Shown here: piece by piece, positions 1 to 10,645 of the stretch
Numbering within the stretch: position 1 is the stretch's first letter
Layout of the letters: every line of letters starts with the position of its first letter
Assembly: GCF_027579695.1 (NCBI RefSeq)
Contig: NC_083592.1
Span: 32,929,714-32,993,713, forward strand
Length of the DNA stretch: 64,000 bases
Direction of reading: 5' to 3'
Origin: Neoarius graeffei
Taxonomy: Eukaryota; Chordata; Actinopteri; Siluriformes; Ariidae
Notes under the pieces: model-generated
What the model saw: only the letters and a program-made list of their open reading frames with translations
Told to the model about the DNA's origin: nothing
Database searches by the model: none
Position numbers and translations under genes: made by a program

Positions 1-175
1 AGTTAACCTAACCTGCATGTCTTTGGACTGTGGGGGAAACCGGAGCACCCGGAGGAAACCCACGCGGACACGGGGAGAACATGCAAACTCCGCACAGAAA
101 GGCCCTCACGGGGCTCGAACCCAGACCTTCTTGCTGTGAGGCGACAGCGCTAACCACTACACCACCGTGTCGCGG
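1..175 (-). mobile_element. tRNA-derived SINE, cut by window edge
   Basis: This is the 5' part, in reverse, of the dominant SINE of the window. The head reads GGTGGTGTAGTGGTTAGC (box A-like) and GGTTCGAGCCC (box B-like) on the minus strand, ending near 175. The rest lies outside the window. Short ORFs across it are SINE translations, not genes. Confidence 0.9.
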
Positions 176-197
176 TGAATTTTTTATATATATATAT

Positions 198-1467
198 GGC
201 ATGCTGTTCAGGAAATTAACCTTTGAATATATAGAATGAAACCCTGAATATGTGGAATGAAACTTTTTGTATTCTGCCCCCACTCCCACAGCTCGGCAGA
301 TAGACAACAGGTCCCAAGAAAAACTCTGACTCAGAGGAGAGTATTAGAGTATATTGAGAAATGCTGTAAAACTCGACAAACAATTTACAAATTCGTTTTA
401 TATCCAGAAAATACCATTATACAAATATGCGTTAGCTTCCGGCTAATGTTAATGGCAAAATTAATGTATATTCTAACATTCGCCACGATCGGCGAATGCA
501 CAAGCATAGATTTAGACTTGGACAGACTTTAACGATCCATGAGGGAAATGACTGTCACCGTAGCTTCATTGCACATAAAAGAAGTAAACACTAATAAAAC
601 CACAAGCATTCGCCAGAGTGTTAACAATGTCTTTATTGTTTAAAATAGCTGCAACCAAATCCCGAGCCGACTGACTCATTTTTGCTACAGGACGGCGGCA
701 GTGCCTTCATGACGTCAGCCAAGTTTCATTCCATATATTCAGAGTTTCATTCCATATATTCAGAGTTTCAATCTTTGAATATATTGAATGAAACTCTGAA
801 TATATGGAATGAAACTTGGCTGACGTCATGAAGGCACTGCCGCCGTCCTGTAGCAAAAATGAGTCAGTCGGCTCGGGATTTGGTTGCAGCTATTTTAAAC
901 AATAAAGACATTGTTAACACTCTGGCGAATGCTTGTGGTTTTATTAGTGTTTACTTCTTTATGTGCAACGAAGCTACGGTGACAGTCATTTCCCTCGTGG
1001 ATCATTAAAGTCTGTCTAAGTCTAAATCTATGCTTGTGCATTCGCCGATTGCGGCGAATGTTAGCATTAGCATATACGTTAATTTTGCCATTAACATTAG
1101 CCGGAAGCTAATGCATATTTGTATAACGGTATTTTCTGGATATAAAACGAATTTGTAAATTGTTTGTTGAGTTTTACAGCGTTTCTCAATATACTCTAAT
1201 ACTCTCCTCTGAGTCAGAGTTTTTCTTGGGACCTGTTGTCTATCTGCCGAGCTGTGGGAGCGGGGGCAGAATACAAAGTTTCATTCCGTATATTCAGGGT
1301 TTCATTCCATATATTCAGGGTTTTATTCCATATATTCAAAGTTTTATTCCATATATTCAAAGTTTCATTCCATATATTCAGGGTTTTATTCCATATTCAA
1401 AGGTTCATTCCATATATTCAGGGTTTCATTCAATATATTCAAAGATTAATTTCCTGAATGGCATGCC
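198..1467. repeat. 1.27-kb imperfect palindrome (fold-back element)
   Basis: The left arm (198-770) is repeated as its reverse complement in the right arm (about 775-1467), with the centre near 771. Matching landmarks include the segment starting ATTCTGCCCCCACTCCC at 270 and its complement ending at 1272, and GGCATG at 198 and 1467. Near the ends lie tandem copies of a roughly 21-bp unit with core CATTCCATATATTCA; the right arm has more copies, so the arms differ in length. No coding sequence is convincing. It is probably a fold-back or MITE-type transposon. Confidence 0.85.
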
Positions 1468-1497
1468 ATACATACATAATATATATGTATGTGTGTG

Positions 1498-1615
1498 TTA
1501 TTTACCAGCTGGGAGGTCCGTATCGTGAAATACCGTGACCGAGGTCTTGAAAGTACTGAGCGAGGCCCTCTGGGCCGAGATCATGGTATTTCACCGACCT
1601 TAAGCTGGTAAATAA
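1498..1615. repeat. short inverted-repeat element
   Basis: TTATTTACCAGCT at 1498-1510 is mirrored by AGCTGGTAAATAA at 1603-1615. Inside are the partly mirrored motifs GTATCGTGAAATACCGTGACC and ATGGTATTTCACCGACC. This looks like a MITE or one end of a larger DNA transposon. Confidence 0.55.
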
Positions 1616-2106
1616 TATATTTATTTTTTTCTTTACCAAATTCTAACAGAAAACGAGAGCGCCCGAAAGGGAAAACCGAGCCGCCGTTTTGAATCCTCAT
1701 TCACGGCTGCAATGCAAATTGCTTCCTCCTCGGTATACAAGTGCACTTCCATGGCAGGAAAAAAAATACATTTTGCCGCCTATTTGTACAAAATCTGAGT
1801 CATTGAGGATTCAGCCATGTTTTTGCTCGGCGTTAGCAACAGTTAGAGGTTTTTAGCTTTCTCCTGAAATGTTTTCTTTTATTTCTTCTTCCTCAGGGTA
1901 GTAAAACTCGCTTTCGCTGTGAAGACTGTTGTTATCACTATCCATGATGTAAAATTAATGCTGTTCTCCTGAGAAATGCTGGCAAAAAATTTAAGATTTT
2001 TGATAACCTTATAAATAAATCTTATAAAAAAAGATAAATGTTGACAAAAATTGCAACTATGTTTGTTGTTGTGAACGAGTGAGTCGCCAGAGGTCCGCCA
2101 GAGGGC

Positions 2107-2330
2107 GGCACGGCGGTGTAGTGGTTAGCACTGTCGCCTCACAGCAAGAAGGTTCCGGGTTCAAACCTCACGGCCGACAGGGGCCTTTCTGTGTGGAGTT
2201 TGTATGTTCTCCCCGTGTCCGCGTGGGTTTCCTCCGGGTGCTCCGGTTTCCCCCACAGTTTAAAGACATGCAGATTCGGTACAATGGGGCCACTGTAATT
2301 GGCGCAAGCTGTTGTGGTTTCCCATGCCAT
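2107..2330 (+). mobile_element. tRNA-derived SINE, 3' truncated
   Basis: The SINE head GGCGGCACGGCGGTGTAGTGG and body are present up to about ACATGCAG. The sequence then diverges and runs into a CA/TA microsatellite. Confidence 0.85.
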
Positions 2331-2340
2331 GATGTATGTA

Positions 2341-2341
2341 T

Positions 2342-2405
<64 letters not shown>
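2341..2405. repeat. (CA)n(TA)n microsatellite
   Basis: An uninterrupted CA run is followed by a TA run. Alternating Ile/Tyr ORFs on both strands here are artefacts. Confidence 0.95.
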
Positions 2406-2407
<2 letters not shown>

Positions 2408-2499
2408 TCCTATGGCAAAAGCTAAATAAATTAATAAATAAATAACCGGAGTCTGTATCGTACAGACCCGCTCGCCAGCCAATCAGAGCGCAGGATTTG

Positions 2500-3141
2500 A
2501 TGGAAACTGGACCGTGAAAAAAATAAATTAAATTACCTCTTCTTGGCAAAATGTTTTTTATTTATCCTTATAAAATTACACTATATTCTGCAAGACGCAG
2601 AAGACATATTTTAAACACGTTTGAAAATAAATGTAAGACAATATCTTTTCCATTTCCAATATCAAATATTATGAATAGTTATTCTTCTAAGGATTTTCTA
2701 AAGATTTTTTAAATTTTGATCGCAATAACATCACTGTAATGAAACAAACTGCAATTCATGCATTATTCAACTGTATTAATATTCAAGCATTTTAGTGTTC
2801 CCTAAACATGTTTACTGTACCACCATTTTCCACAGTTAACGTACTGTATGTGAGACACACTGTCAGTGAAGAACAATTTCTTATTGCTATTAGTCAAAAT
2901 ACTTTAATCATAAATGTGATTTTATGAATCAACACCAAACATTGACTGTTTTTTTAACCCAAAAATAGTAAATGACCTGAAATACTTTGTTTCATTATAA
3001 TTTATGGAAAATAAACAAATCCTGAAATTGTGTAATCAGTTATCTCTATAATTTTACATAAACTCCTTTTCATACATTTTGTCATTTTTGTTATTAAAAC
3101 AAATTTGTACCAAATGCAGTTTGTATTTTGTATTTTTTATA
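2500..3141. other. AT-rich stretch with no recognised feature
   Basis: No gene, terminal repeat or known repeat could be recognised here. Confidence 0.5.
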
Positions 3142-3154
3142 CTATACAGAATAG

Positions 3155-3527
3155 TCTCATCTCATTATCTGTAGCCGCTTTATCCTGTTCTACAGGGTCG
3201 CAGGCAAGCTGGAGCCTATCCCAGCTGACTACGGGTGAAAGGCGGGGTACACCCTGGACAAGTCGCCAGGTCATCACAGGGCTGACACATAGACACAGAC
3301 AACCATTCACACTCACATTCACACCTACGGTCAATTTAGAGTCACCAGTTAACCTAACCTGCATGTCTTTGGACTGTGGGGGAAACCGGAGCACCCGGAG
3401 GAAACCCACGCGGACACGGGGAGAACATGCAAACTCCACACAGAAAGGCCCTCGCCGGCCACGGGGCTCGAACCCGGACCTTCTTGCTGTGAGGCGACAG
3501 CGCTAACCACTACACCACCGTGCCAGC
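3155..3527 (-). mobile_element. full-length tRNA-derived SINE with 13-bp target duplication
   Basis: The complete element runs from the CTCATCTCATTATC tail to the tRNA-like head GGCACGGTGGTGTAG. It is flanked by the direct repeat CTATACAGAATAG at 3142-3154 and 3528-3540. This proves a discrete insertion and gives a reference length near 373 bp. Confidence 0.95.
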
Positions 3528-3755
3528 CTATACAGAATAGTTTTGTTGAAATACTTTAAAAGTAGACGGCCTTTTGATTTCATAAAATCAGTGAAATTTA
3601 GTTCCCTCTGAAATTTGGTCATTGTTGTGGTATATGTTTATTTCTGTAATATCAAAAAAAAATATATATATCGTTTGCTTCATGCAATCAAGCAGACAGA
3701 GGAAGTCCATGTGTGCATGCACAGGTTTACCTTTGTCGTCGTTGTCTTCATCTTT

Positions 3756-4112
3756 TGGGCTGCATGGTGGTGTAGTGGTTAGCACGGTCGCCTCACAGCA
3801 AGAAGGTCCTGGGTTCAAGCCCAGCAGCCGGCAAGGGCCTTTCTGCGTGGGTTTCCTCCGGGTGCTCTGGTTTCCCCCACAGTCCAAAGACATGCAGGTT
3901 AGGCTAATATGGGACGGCCTTGGGCTGAGGTGCCCTTGAGCGAGGCATCTAACTCCCAACTGCTCCCTGGGCACTGTTAGCGTGGCTGCCCACTGCTCTG
4001 GGTATGTGTATGTGCTCATTGCTCATGTGTGTGTTCACTGCTTCAGATGGGTTAAATGTAGAGAGGAATTTCACAAGTGTGTGATGAATAAAGTTGTGCT
4101 TTCTTTCTTTTA
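3756..4112 (+). mobile_element. SINE variant with a different 3' half
   Basis: The head is shared with the main SINE. After CATGCAGGTTAGG, however, it switches to a different body (GGCTGCCCACTGCTCTGGG, then CTGCTTCAGATGGGTTAAATG) ending in a TTTCTTTC tail. A reverse copy with the same body lies at 12708-13030, so this is a distinct subfamily. Confidence 0.85.
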
Positions 4113-4310
4113 TGGCAGCTGTTGCATTACTACCACCTACAGGTTTCTCTTGACCGTGCACTAACAGTTACATCATTCTGTCACTAAACAAACAGCTGAT
4201 CACACCAAGGTGCTCGCTGATATTTATTAGCTTGGTCCTGCGTTTCCTTTCCTTCGCAACATATCTTTTCTTCTCGTTACTGTAGTCAGTCTTTCACGTT
4301 CCATTTTTTT

Positions 4311-4562
4311 CTCATCTCATTATCTCTAGCCGCTTTATCCTTCTACAGGGTCGCAGGCAAGCTGGAGCCTATCCCAGCTGACTACGGGCGAAAGGCGGGG
4401 TACACCCTGGACAAGTCGCCAGGTCATCACAGGGCTGACACATAGACAAACAACCATTCACACTCACATTCACACCTACAGTCAATTTAGAGTCGCCAGT
4501 TAACCTAACCTGCATGTCTTTGGACTGCGGGGGAAACCGGAGCACCCGGAGGAAACCCACGT
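4311..4562 (-). mobile_element. tRNA-derived SINE, head missing
   Basis: The 3' two thirds of the SINE lie in reverse, ending abruptly at GGAAACCCACGTGG. Confidence 0.9.
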
Positions 4563-5106
4563 GGCCATTTTTTTCTTCTGTTTCAAATTTGTATCCCACA
4601 ATGCCTTGTGTGAACAGGGAAAGCACACCACATGATGCCTGACGTATCTTGTTTTGCATCATGGTGAGGCAGGAAAAAATAGAGGAGAACTTAGGGCCAC
4701 GTGGCTCTAAATTCATTAATTGTTTTTAAAAAAAAACTAAAAACTGGAAGTCTGTGATTTGAATTCGGTAGCTTTTGGTCCATTAAACAAAAAAAATAAT
4801 TGTGTGTCAGGGAAAATTCTTTAAAGGTCATAGGCAAAGGTTTTCAATTTATGCACATTTGAAACTTTATATGTTAAAAAACCCTCTGTAATTTTCTTCT
4901 GGTCCCAAGAAGTATTGTTAATAAGTAATAATTAAAATAAGTTAGCGCGGATCACGGTGAATTTCTGCTCAGCGATTTTCGTGACCACTCGGCATGTGAC
5001 ATCATTCAAGGGAAACAAATCGCCTGAGTTGAGTCCACTTCAATTTATTTGCGTTGCCGTTCGGCTTGAGTGCAGACGTGCGTTTGGGAATTTCCAAAGA
5101 AAAACC

Positions 5107-5136
5107 ATGCCTTATTGTTGTGCAGTGAACTGTAAC
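5107..5136 (+). pseudogene. THAP exon, first fragment (K1)
   Basis: ATGCCTTATTGTTGTGC starts a THAP-like N-terminus with the first zinc ligands (MPYCCAVNC). Coding is then broken by an 850-bp insertion and resumes at 5991. Confidence 0.6.
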
Positions 5137-5990
5137 AGAGCCGGTTCAGACCTCCATGGGGCCCTAGGCAAAATTCTGCTAAGGGGCCCTCTTAACTGAA
5201 CCCCAAAATGTTCAACAGTCGCACCTGACACCCAGTGCTTCCACTCATCCCCTCTTTAAACATATTGCACTAGTGTTGCCACCTGTTGGGCTGACTGGCT
5301 GGACTCTGTGCTGCTTGTTAGAAACTTAAGCATCGCACCTGGAAAATATAGATAAGGCTACTATTAATTCAGCTCCATCAAATTGGCTGCACTTGTTTTA
5401 CCTTCAGATACTGTACTTAAAATGTAGGTGATTTAGATTATTATTTAGCCTATTTAGCACCATTGTCATATTTCATGAGTTTTATTTATTCACTAATATA
5501 TCTGCATCTATATTTGCCTGTGGGCTGTCCAAGCAAACAAAATTCAATCTTAGTAAATATTTATCCATTACTTTCCATTTTGTATAAGTGCAGTTGTAAC
5601 TACACTCAGAACGATTGATATAACACTTAAATTGTAGAAGCCAGCAAGACGCACACGGAGACTGTCCGGGGTTCACCCAGGGCTCACCGCCCTGTTATGT
5701 AGGTCAAACACCGACTAGCCCCGTCCCTCCCACTCTCCCACCCGGAGAGGAGAGTTACCTGACTGCTGTTCTCGCTGTTCATTTTCATGCAGTTTCTTTT
5801 TCCTTTTTTCACTCCCCGAGGGATAACTCCGGTTCATCTTGCTAGGTTGATGCACATGCACTGGGAATCTGACGTGCGCGAGCAGCGCGACGGACTGTCA
5901 CGTCGTCACTTTTTTTTTTTTCCCACGGGGCCTCTATGAGCTTGCGGGGCCCTACGCAATGTGCGTAGTGTGCATATTGGGTGAACCTGT
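5137..5990. mobile_element. hAT-like insertion inside the THAP exon
   Basis: It is bounded by a direct repeat TGAACTGTAAC on each side (about 5126-5136 and 5992-6002). Its ends are loosely inverted (CAGAGCCGGTTCAG on the left; complement of GTGAACCTGTACTG on the right). It contains GGGGCCCTAGGCAAA near the left end and GGGGCCCTACGCAA near the right. No transposase ORF was seen. Confidence 0.6.
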
Positions 5991-6321
5991 ACTGAACTGT
6001 AACAATGGGACCGGTTCAGGAAGAAGGTTTTTACCTTTTTCTGAGAGAGAGGAGAAGAGGCGGAGAGAGTGGATTGTGCGTGTGAAGCGAGAGGGCTGGC
6101 AGCCGGGTAAATACGCCACTCTGTGCTCCGATCACTTTTTGAAGAATCTCAATCTGTTGGAGAGTTTAGGTGTCAGTGTCGGACAGAGAAGGCTCAAACC
6201 TGACGCTGTTCCGACAAAATTCGAACACAAAATCAAGCGGTCAAAGAAGAAACGGAGCAGCAACGCTCAAGCAAAAAGGAGAAGATTGGAGGTAAACATT
6301 TTTACCTTTGCTTGCAATTGA
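5991..6321 (+). pseudogene. THAP domain remainder (K1)
   Basis: The reading frame includes the THAP landmarks REW, then LCSDHF (third Cys and His zinc ligands), then LKPDAVPT, followed by a lysine-rich tail. The first Cys pair sits upstream of the insertion at 5107-5136. THAP domains are C2CH zinc-binding DNA-binding modules. Here the domain is interrupted and probably inactive unless the insertion is spliced out. Confidence 0.75.
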
Positions 6322-6548
6322 CAAATCAAGAATCCTGAGGGATCCTGTACAATCATTGTGGAAATGAGACAAAAGGGATATTTCCTCACTTAGAGTTGGC
6401 TATAAATAGTATAATACTTGTATTACTATTAGCAATATACTATATTCACAATATAAACAAATGCACGTTATATTATGTGTGTGCCCGTGTGGTTTAATTA
6501 TTCTTCAAAAGGGCTCTTATTTAGTATTACGACGAAAGTAGGAATTTA

Positions 6549-6776
6549 TCATAACGACCAGGATAAATCGTTTGGGCGCGAGTCTTGTTGAGGTCCGGGG
6601 TCACCGCGATCAGAGTCGGCCGAGTCGCTGTCCGATTCCGAGGCTGCATGGTCAAACCAGTGAGCCACATTCACCAATTGCTTCGCAACGGCCATAGGTT
6701 CATACATATATGGTTTTACCTCTCGATATTTAATTCGGAGAGTTCCTACTTCAAAATCGCTATCGCTTTCACACAT
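6549..6776 (-). CDS. P2RX7-like N-terminal ORF inside K1
   Basis: A 75-codon ORF starts at the ATG at 6776 (MCESDSDFEVG), contains VKPYMYEPMA, then an acidic Ser/Asp stretch (SESDSDSADSD), and ends NDLSWSL. Fish P2RX7-like proteins have an acidic N-terminus with a PYxFEP-type motif, followed by a Trp-Cys-x-Cys motif. This ORF stops right after the Trp. A related ORF in K7 (39132-39579) carries the Cys part. The family assignment is from memory and moderate. It lies on the strand opposite the THAP exon. Confidence 0.5.
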   Translation of the reverse strand: MCESDSDFEVGTLRIKYREVKPYMYEPMAVAKQLVNVAHWFDHAASESDSDSADSDRGDPGPQQDSRPNDLSWSL

Positions 6777-6875
6777 TTTACACAACCTCTCACAACCAAA
6801 GTCCGTACATGTGTGCTCGGTTCGCAAGTAAACACAGTACTGCTCCCGGTCTGTTTGGCTTGAATGACGTCACAA

Positions 6876-7254
6876 CGGGGCGGCACGGTGGTGTAGTGGT
6901 TAGCGCTGCTGCCTCACAGCAAGAAGGTCCGGGTTCGAGCCTCGTGGCCGGCGAGGGCCTTTCTGTGTGGAGTTTGCATGTTCTCCCCGTGTCCGCGTGG
7001 GTTTCCTCCGGGTGCTCCAGTTTCCCCCACAGTCCAAAGACATGCAGGTTAGGTTAACTGGTGACTCTAAATTGAGCGTAGGTGTGAATGTGAGTGTGAA
7101 TGGTTGTCTGTGTCTATGTGTCAGCCCTGTGATGACCTGGTGACTTGTCCAGGGTGTACCCCGCCTTTCGCCCATAGTCAGCTGGGATAGGCTCCAGCTT
7201 GCCTGCGACCCTGTAGAACAGGATAAAGCGGCTAGAGATAATGAGATGAGATGA
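6876..7254 (+). mobile_element. full-length tRNA-derived SINE in K1
   Basis: The complete SINE is flanked by the direct repeat GACGTCACAA at 6866-6875 and 7255-7264. Confidence 0.95.
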
Positions 7255-7472
7255 GACGTCACAATGACTGCCCCCTGGCGGTGAAAGTGCGCATAAGTTA
7301 GACATAAACAAACCTTTGGAACTTGCGCAAACCAATATGTTTTAATCGTTTTATTCGATTTTAGGATGCAAATTAGACACCAGGAAGCTTGAATTCGCTT
7401 TTTGGGTCGTTCTTCTGGAAAATAAAGTTGATATTCTACGTTCCACCCCCGACCCTTGCCTATGACCTTTAA

Positions 7473-7800
7473 ACACTTGAAAAATCTGAAAGGCAGTCTC
7501 ATTGGGCAGTCTACCTTTAAAGAAGGGGGGGAAGCAGTGTTTAATCTGAACACTGGTGGCGCTGTGGAGTTGAATCCAATTGGTCAGAGAGTTCTCTTAC
7601 TGCAGGATGGTGTTTGTCTGGGTTGCCTTGTTGTTTGATAATCGTAGAATTTTAGCGCTTTTTATCTGCGGATTTCAGCTAATGCTATAGGCATTACTTA
7701 ACAACATTTTCTCTAGATATTAATACATATTGTGTTATTAGAGCTACTGAATCCATTTGTACTCTTCTCTACTGCATTCAGTGTTTCTTACTGTGTTGAT
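7473..7800. other. no recognised feature
   Basis: Nothing convincing was found between the K1 element and the LINE tail. Confidence 0.4.
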
Positions 7801-7805
7801 TTTTA

Positions 7806-8340
7806 TTTACCATTAGGACAAACACAGTCACTATCATCAGAAAGGCCCAGCAGAGGTTGTACTTTCTGCACCAGCTCAGGAAGCTCAACCTGCCTCAGGA
7901 GCTGCTGACACAATTCTACTCTGACATCATTCAGTCTGTTCTTTGCTCTTCCATCACTGTTTGGTTTGGATCGGTCACCAAACAGGAGAAGAACAGACTG
8001 CAACGGACAATAAGGTCTGCAGAGAAAATTATTGGTGTCAACCTGCCCTCCATCCAAGACTTATACTTGTCCAGAGTCAGGAAACGGGCAGGTAACATCT
8101 CTGTGGACCCATCACACCCTGGTCACAATCTGTTTAATCTTCTCTCCTCAGGGAGGCGATATAGATCACTGTATGCAAAAACAACCAGACACAAGAACAG
8201 TTTCTTCCCTCAGGCTGTCTCTGTGATGAACAGCTAAAATCCACATTCATATATCAGTAATATCACTTGCAAAATATCTGCACACTCATACTGTCATTCT
8301 GTGCTCACTGTTACTTATATTTATACTTATTTAAATTTAC
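7806..8340 (+). mobile_element. CR1/L2-group LINE, C-terminal fragment of ORF2 and 3' region
   Basis: The frame from 7857 encodes LRKLNLPQELL, then SSITVWFGS and DPSHPGHNLFNLL, ending at a stop near 8237. This is the region after the reverse transcriptase in CR1/L2-type retrotransposons. Only the 3' end is present, as expected of 5' truncated LINE copies. The 3' region is broken by later insertions and partly duplicated at about 9140-9237. Confidence 0.75.
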
Positions 8341-8711
8341 TAGTCAAGTCAAGTCAACTTTATTGTCAAATATGCTATACATGCTCGACATACAGCGCAG
8401 ATGAAATATGAGTCCTCTCTGACCCACGGTGCACACAGGCAATGGAATAAATAAAAATAGAATAATTGAAAAAAACAAACAATATAAACAGTATAAACAC
8501 TCTAGATAGGAACTAGACATAGACTAAACACTCAAACAATATAAACAGTATAAATAAACAGTATAAACACTAGATAAGAACAACACAGACTAAACACTGA
8601 GACAATATAAACAGTGTAAACACTAGATAAGAACTACACACAGACTAAACACTCAGACAATATAAACAGTATAAACACTCTAGATATGAACTAGACGTAG
8701 ACTAAACACTC

Positions 8712-8743
<32 letters not shown>

Positions 8744-8758
8744 ATACACACACACACA
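8341..8758. repeat. AT-rich tandem repeat inserted in LINE 3' region
   Basis: It begins TCAAGTCAAGTCAACTTTAT. Four or so imperfect copies of a roughly 50-60-bp unit follow, containing CAATATAAACAGTATAAACAC and AGACTAAACACTCA, and it ends in a TA/CA microsatellite. Confidence 0.75.
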
Positions 8759-8759
8759 G

Positions 8760-9134
8760 GGGTGGCACGGTGGTGTAGTGGTTAGCGCTGTCGCTTCACA
8801 GCAAGAAGGTCCGGGTTCGAGCCCCGTGGCCGGCGAGGGCCTTTCTGTGCGGAGTTTGCATGTTCTCTCCGTGTCCGCGTGGGTTTCCTCCGGGTGCTCC
8901 GGTCTCCCCTACAGTCCAAAGACATGCAGGTTAGGTTAACTGGTGACTCTAAATTGACCGTAGGTGTGAATGTGAGTGTGAATGGTTGTCTGTGTCTATG
9001 TGTCAGCCCTGTGATGACCTGGCGACTTGTCCAGGGTGTACCCCGCCTTTCGCCCGTAGTCAGCTGGGATAGGCTCCAGCTTGCCTGCGACCCTGTAGAA
9101 CAGGATAAAGCGACTAGAGATAATGAGATGAGAT
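8760..9134 (+). mobile_element. full-length tRNA-derived SINE
   Basis: Complete head, body and GATAATGAGATGAGAT tail. Confidence 0.93.
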
Positions 9135-9238
9135 CTTTGCACTATGCACCATATTGCACCAAAAGGGAAATCCTTTCTGTGATGAACAGCTAAAATCCAG
9201 ATTCATATATCAGTAATATCACTTGTAAAATATCTGAA

Positions 9239-9620
9239 CGGGCGGCACGGTGGTGTAGTGGTTAGCGCTGTCGCCTCACAGCAAGAAGGTCCGGGTTCAA
9301 GCCCCGTGGCCGGCGAGGGCCTTTCTGTGCGGAGTTTGCATGTTCTCCCCGTGTCCGCGAGGGTTTCCTCCGGGTGCTCCGGTTTCCCCCACAGTCCAAA
9401 GACATGCAGGTTAGGTTAACTGGTGACTCTAAATTGACCGTAGGTGTGAATGAGAGTGTGAATGGTTGTCTGTGTCTATGTGTCAGCCCTGTGATGACCT
9501 GGCGACTTGTCCAGGGTGTACCCCGCCTTTCGCCCGTAGTCAGCTGGGATAGGCTCCAGCTTGCCTGCGACCCTGCAGAAGGATAAAGCGGCTAGAGATA
9601 ATGAGATGAGATGAGATGAG
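9239..9620 (+). mobile_element. full-length tRNA-derived SINE in LINE tail
   Basis: Complete SINE. The LINE-tail sequence AAATATCTGAAC occurs on both sides, consistent with a target duplication. Confidence 0.93.
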
Positions 9621-9835
9621 AAATATCTGAACACTTATACAGTCATTCTATGCACACTGTATACTTTATATTTATTTAACTATTCCATACTTGACTTACC
9701 TGGATTACTTTGCACTATGCACCTATTTTTGTTGTTGTTTGTTTGTTTGTTTTGTACTATGAGAGCTAAGTGAACCGGAGTCAAATTCCTCGTGTGTGTC
9801 CACATACCTGGCAATCAAAGTGTTTCTGATTCTGA
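9621..9835 (+). mobile_element. LINE 3' tail
   Basis: It continues the LINE 3' region and ends in the repeat TTCTGATTCTGATT, the typical 3' end of CR1/L2-group fish LINEs. Confidence 0.65.
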
Positions 9836-10605
9836 TTTCTGAGTTTGTACCGCATAGATCTGGCAACCCTGGGCTCTGCTCGCGAGCTGTATAATGGCGG
9901 CCTCAGTGAGTGGTTGGTTGTCCGGTGTTGCTAAGGAAGTTAAAAAAAAAAGTTTGCTGTGATGTGAGGAGCTGGCTGCAGGTAACAGGATGCGTTTTAT
10001 TATTACAGGTGTTATTTTCCAGTACAAGAGAATTTAAAAAATGGATTAATTTAGAGACGAATTGCTTTATTTGACACTGTGAGCGAGCTCCAGAGCTGTG
10101 ATTGAGACTCTTATAGAGGGGGGTTAGCATGTTATGCTAATCACAGTGAGTTAACCGTTACTAAAGCAGATTATTAGGGAGCTGTGTTTTATATAAAGGA
10201 CGCATAACAATATGAACAAAAAGAGACAGGATTTAATGACTTTTTTCCCCCAGCTTGAGGCTGTCTTTTGTGAGGGACAATTTAGCATTTTTACACGCGC
10301 CTTTATGAGCTTAAAGTTCCTCAGAAATTACACCTACCTTCTCCTTAGTGTTATAGACCACAGTACAATTAGCGTATCATGAAAAGTGTTTCGTTTCCTT
10401 GTTCCAGTTTGTCACTCATAAAACATGACTAAAATTTTTGATGACTCAGTTTGTACTAGTCTTGTTTTCATCCAATTAAATGCTCTCAAACGTGTATACG
10501 CCCTCCCTAGGGGCGGGTCTTTGCTCTCCAGTTGTAGCTCCTTGTGCTGTGTGTCAATTCGCATAGTTGTGTACACAGTGTGTACTTAATTGTGCGCGAA
10601 TTTTG
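9836..10605. other. apparently single-copy stretch; possible upstream exon
   Basis: It is not similar to other repeats in the window. It holds a short plus-strand ORF at 9892 (MAASVSGWLSGVAK) in a GCGG-rich context and a possible splice donor CTGCAG|GTAACA near 9980. It could be a 5' exon of a gene, perhaps an untranslated exon of inpp5e. This is not supported beyond position. Confidence 0.25.
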
Positions 10606-10645
10606 ACAGCGTAGCGTTGTGTCGTGGTTAGCTCCGTCGCCTTAA

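Larger units (their letters stand above)
4825..7468. mobile_element. Kolobok-like TTAA element (K1) with THAP exon and P2RX7-like ORF
   Basis: The terminal inverted repeats AGGTCATAGGCAAAGG (4825) and CCCTTGCCTATGACCT (ending 7468) are flanked by TTAA at 4821-4824 and 7469-7472. TTAA duplication with a THAP-domain coding region is typical of Kolobok transposons. Plus-strand THAP coding sequence starts at 5107 and resumes at 5991 after an insertion. A minus-strand ORF at 6549-6776 resembles the N-terminus of P2RX7-like proteins. A SINE is inserted at 6876-7254. No transposase catalytic domain was found, so it looks non-autonomous. Confidence 0.7.
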
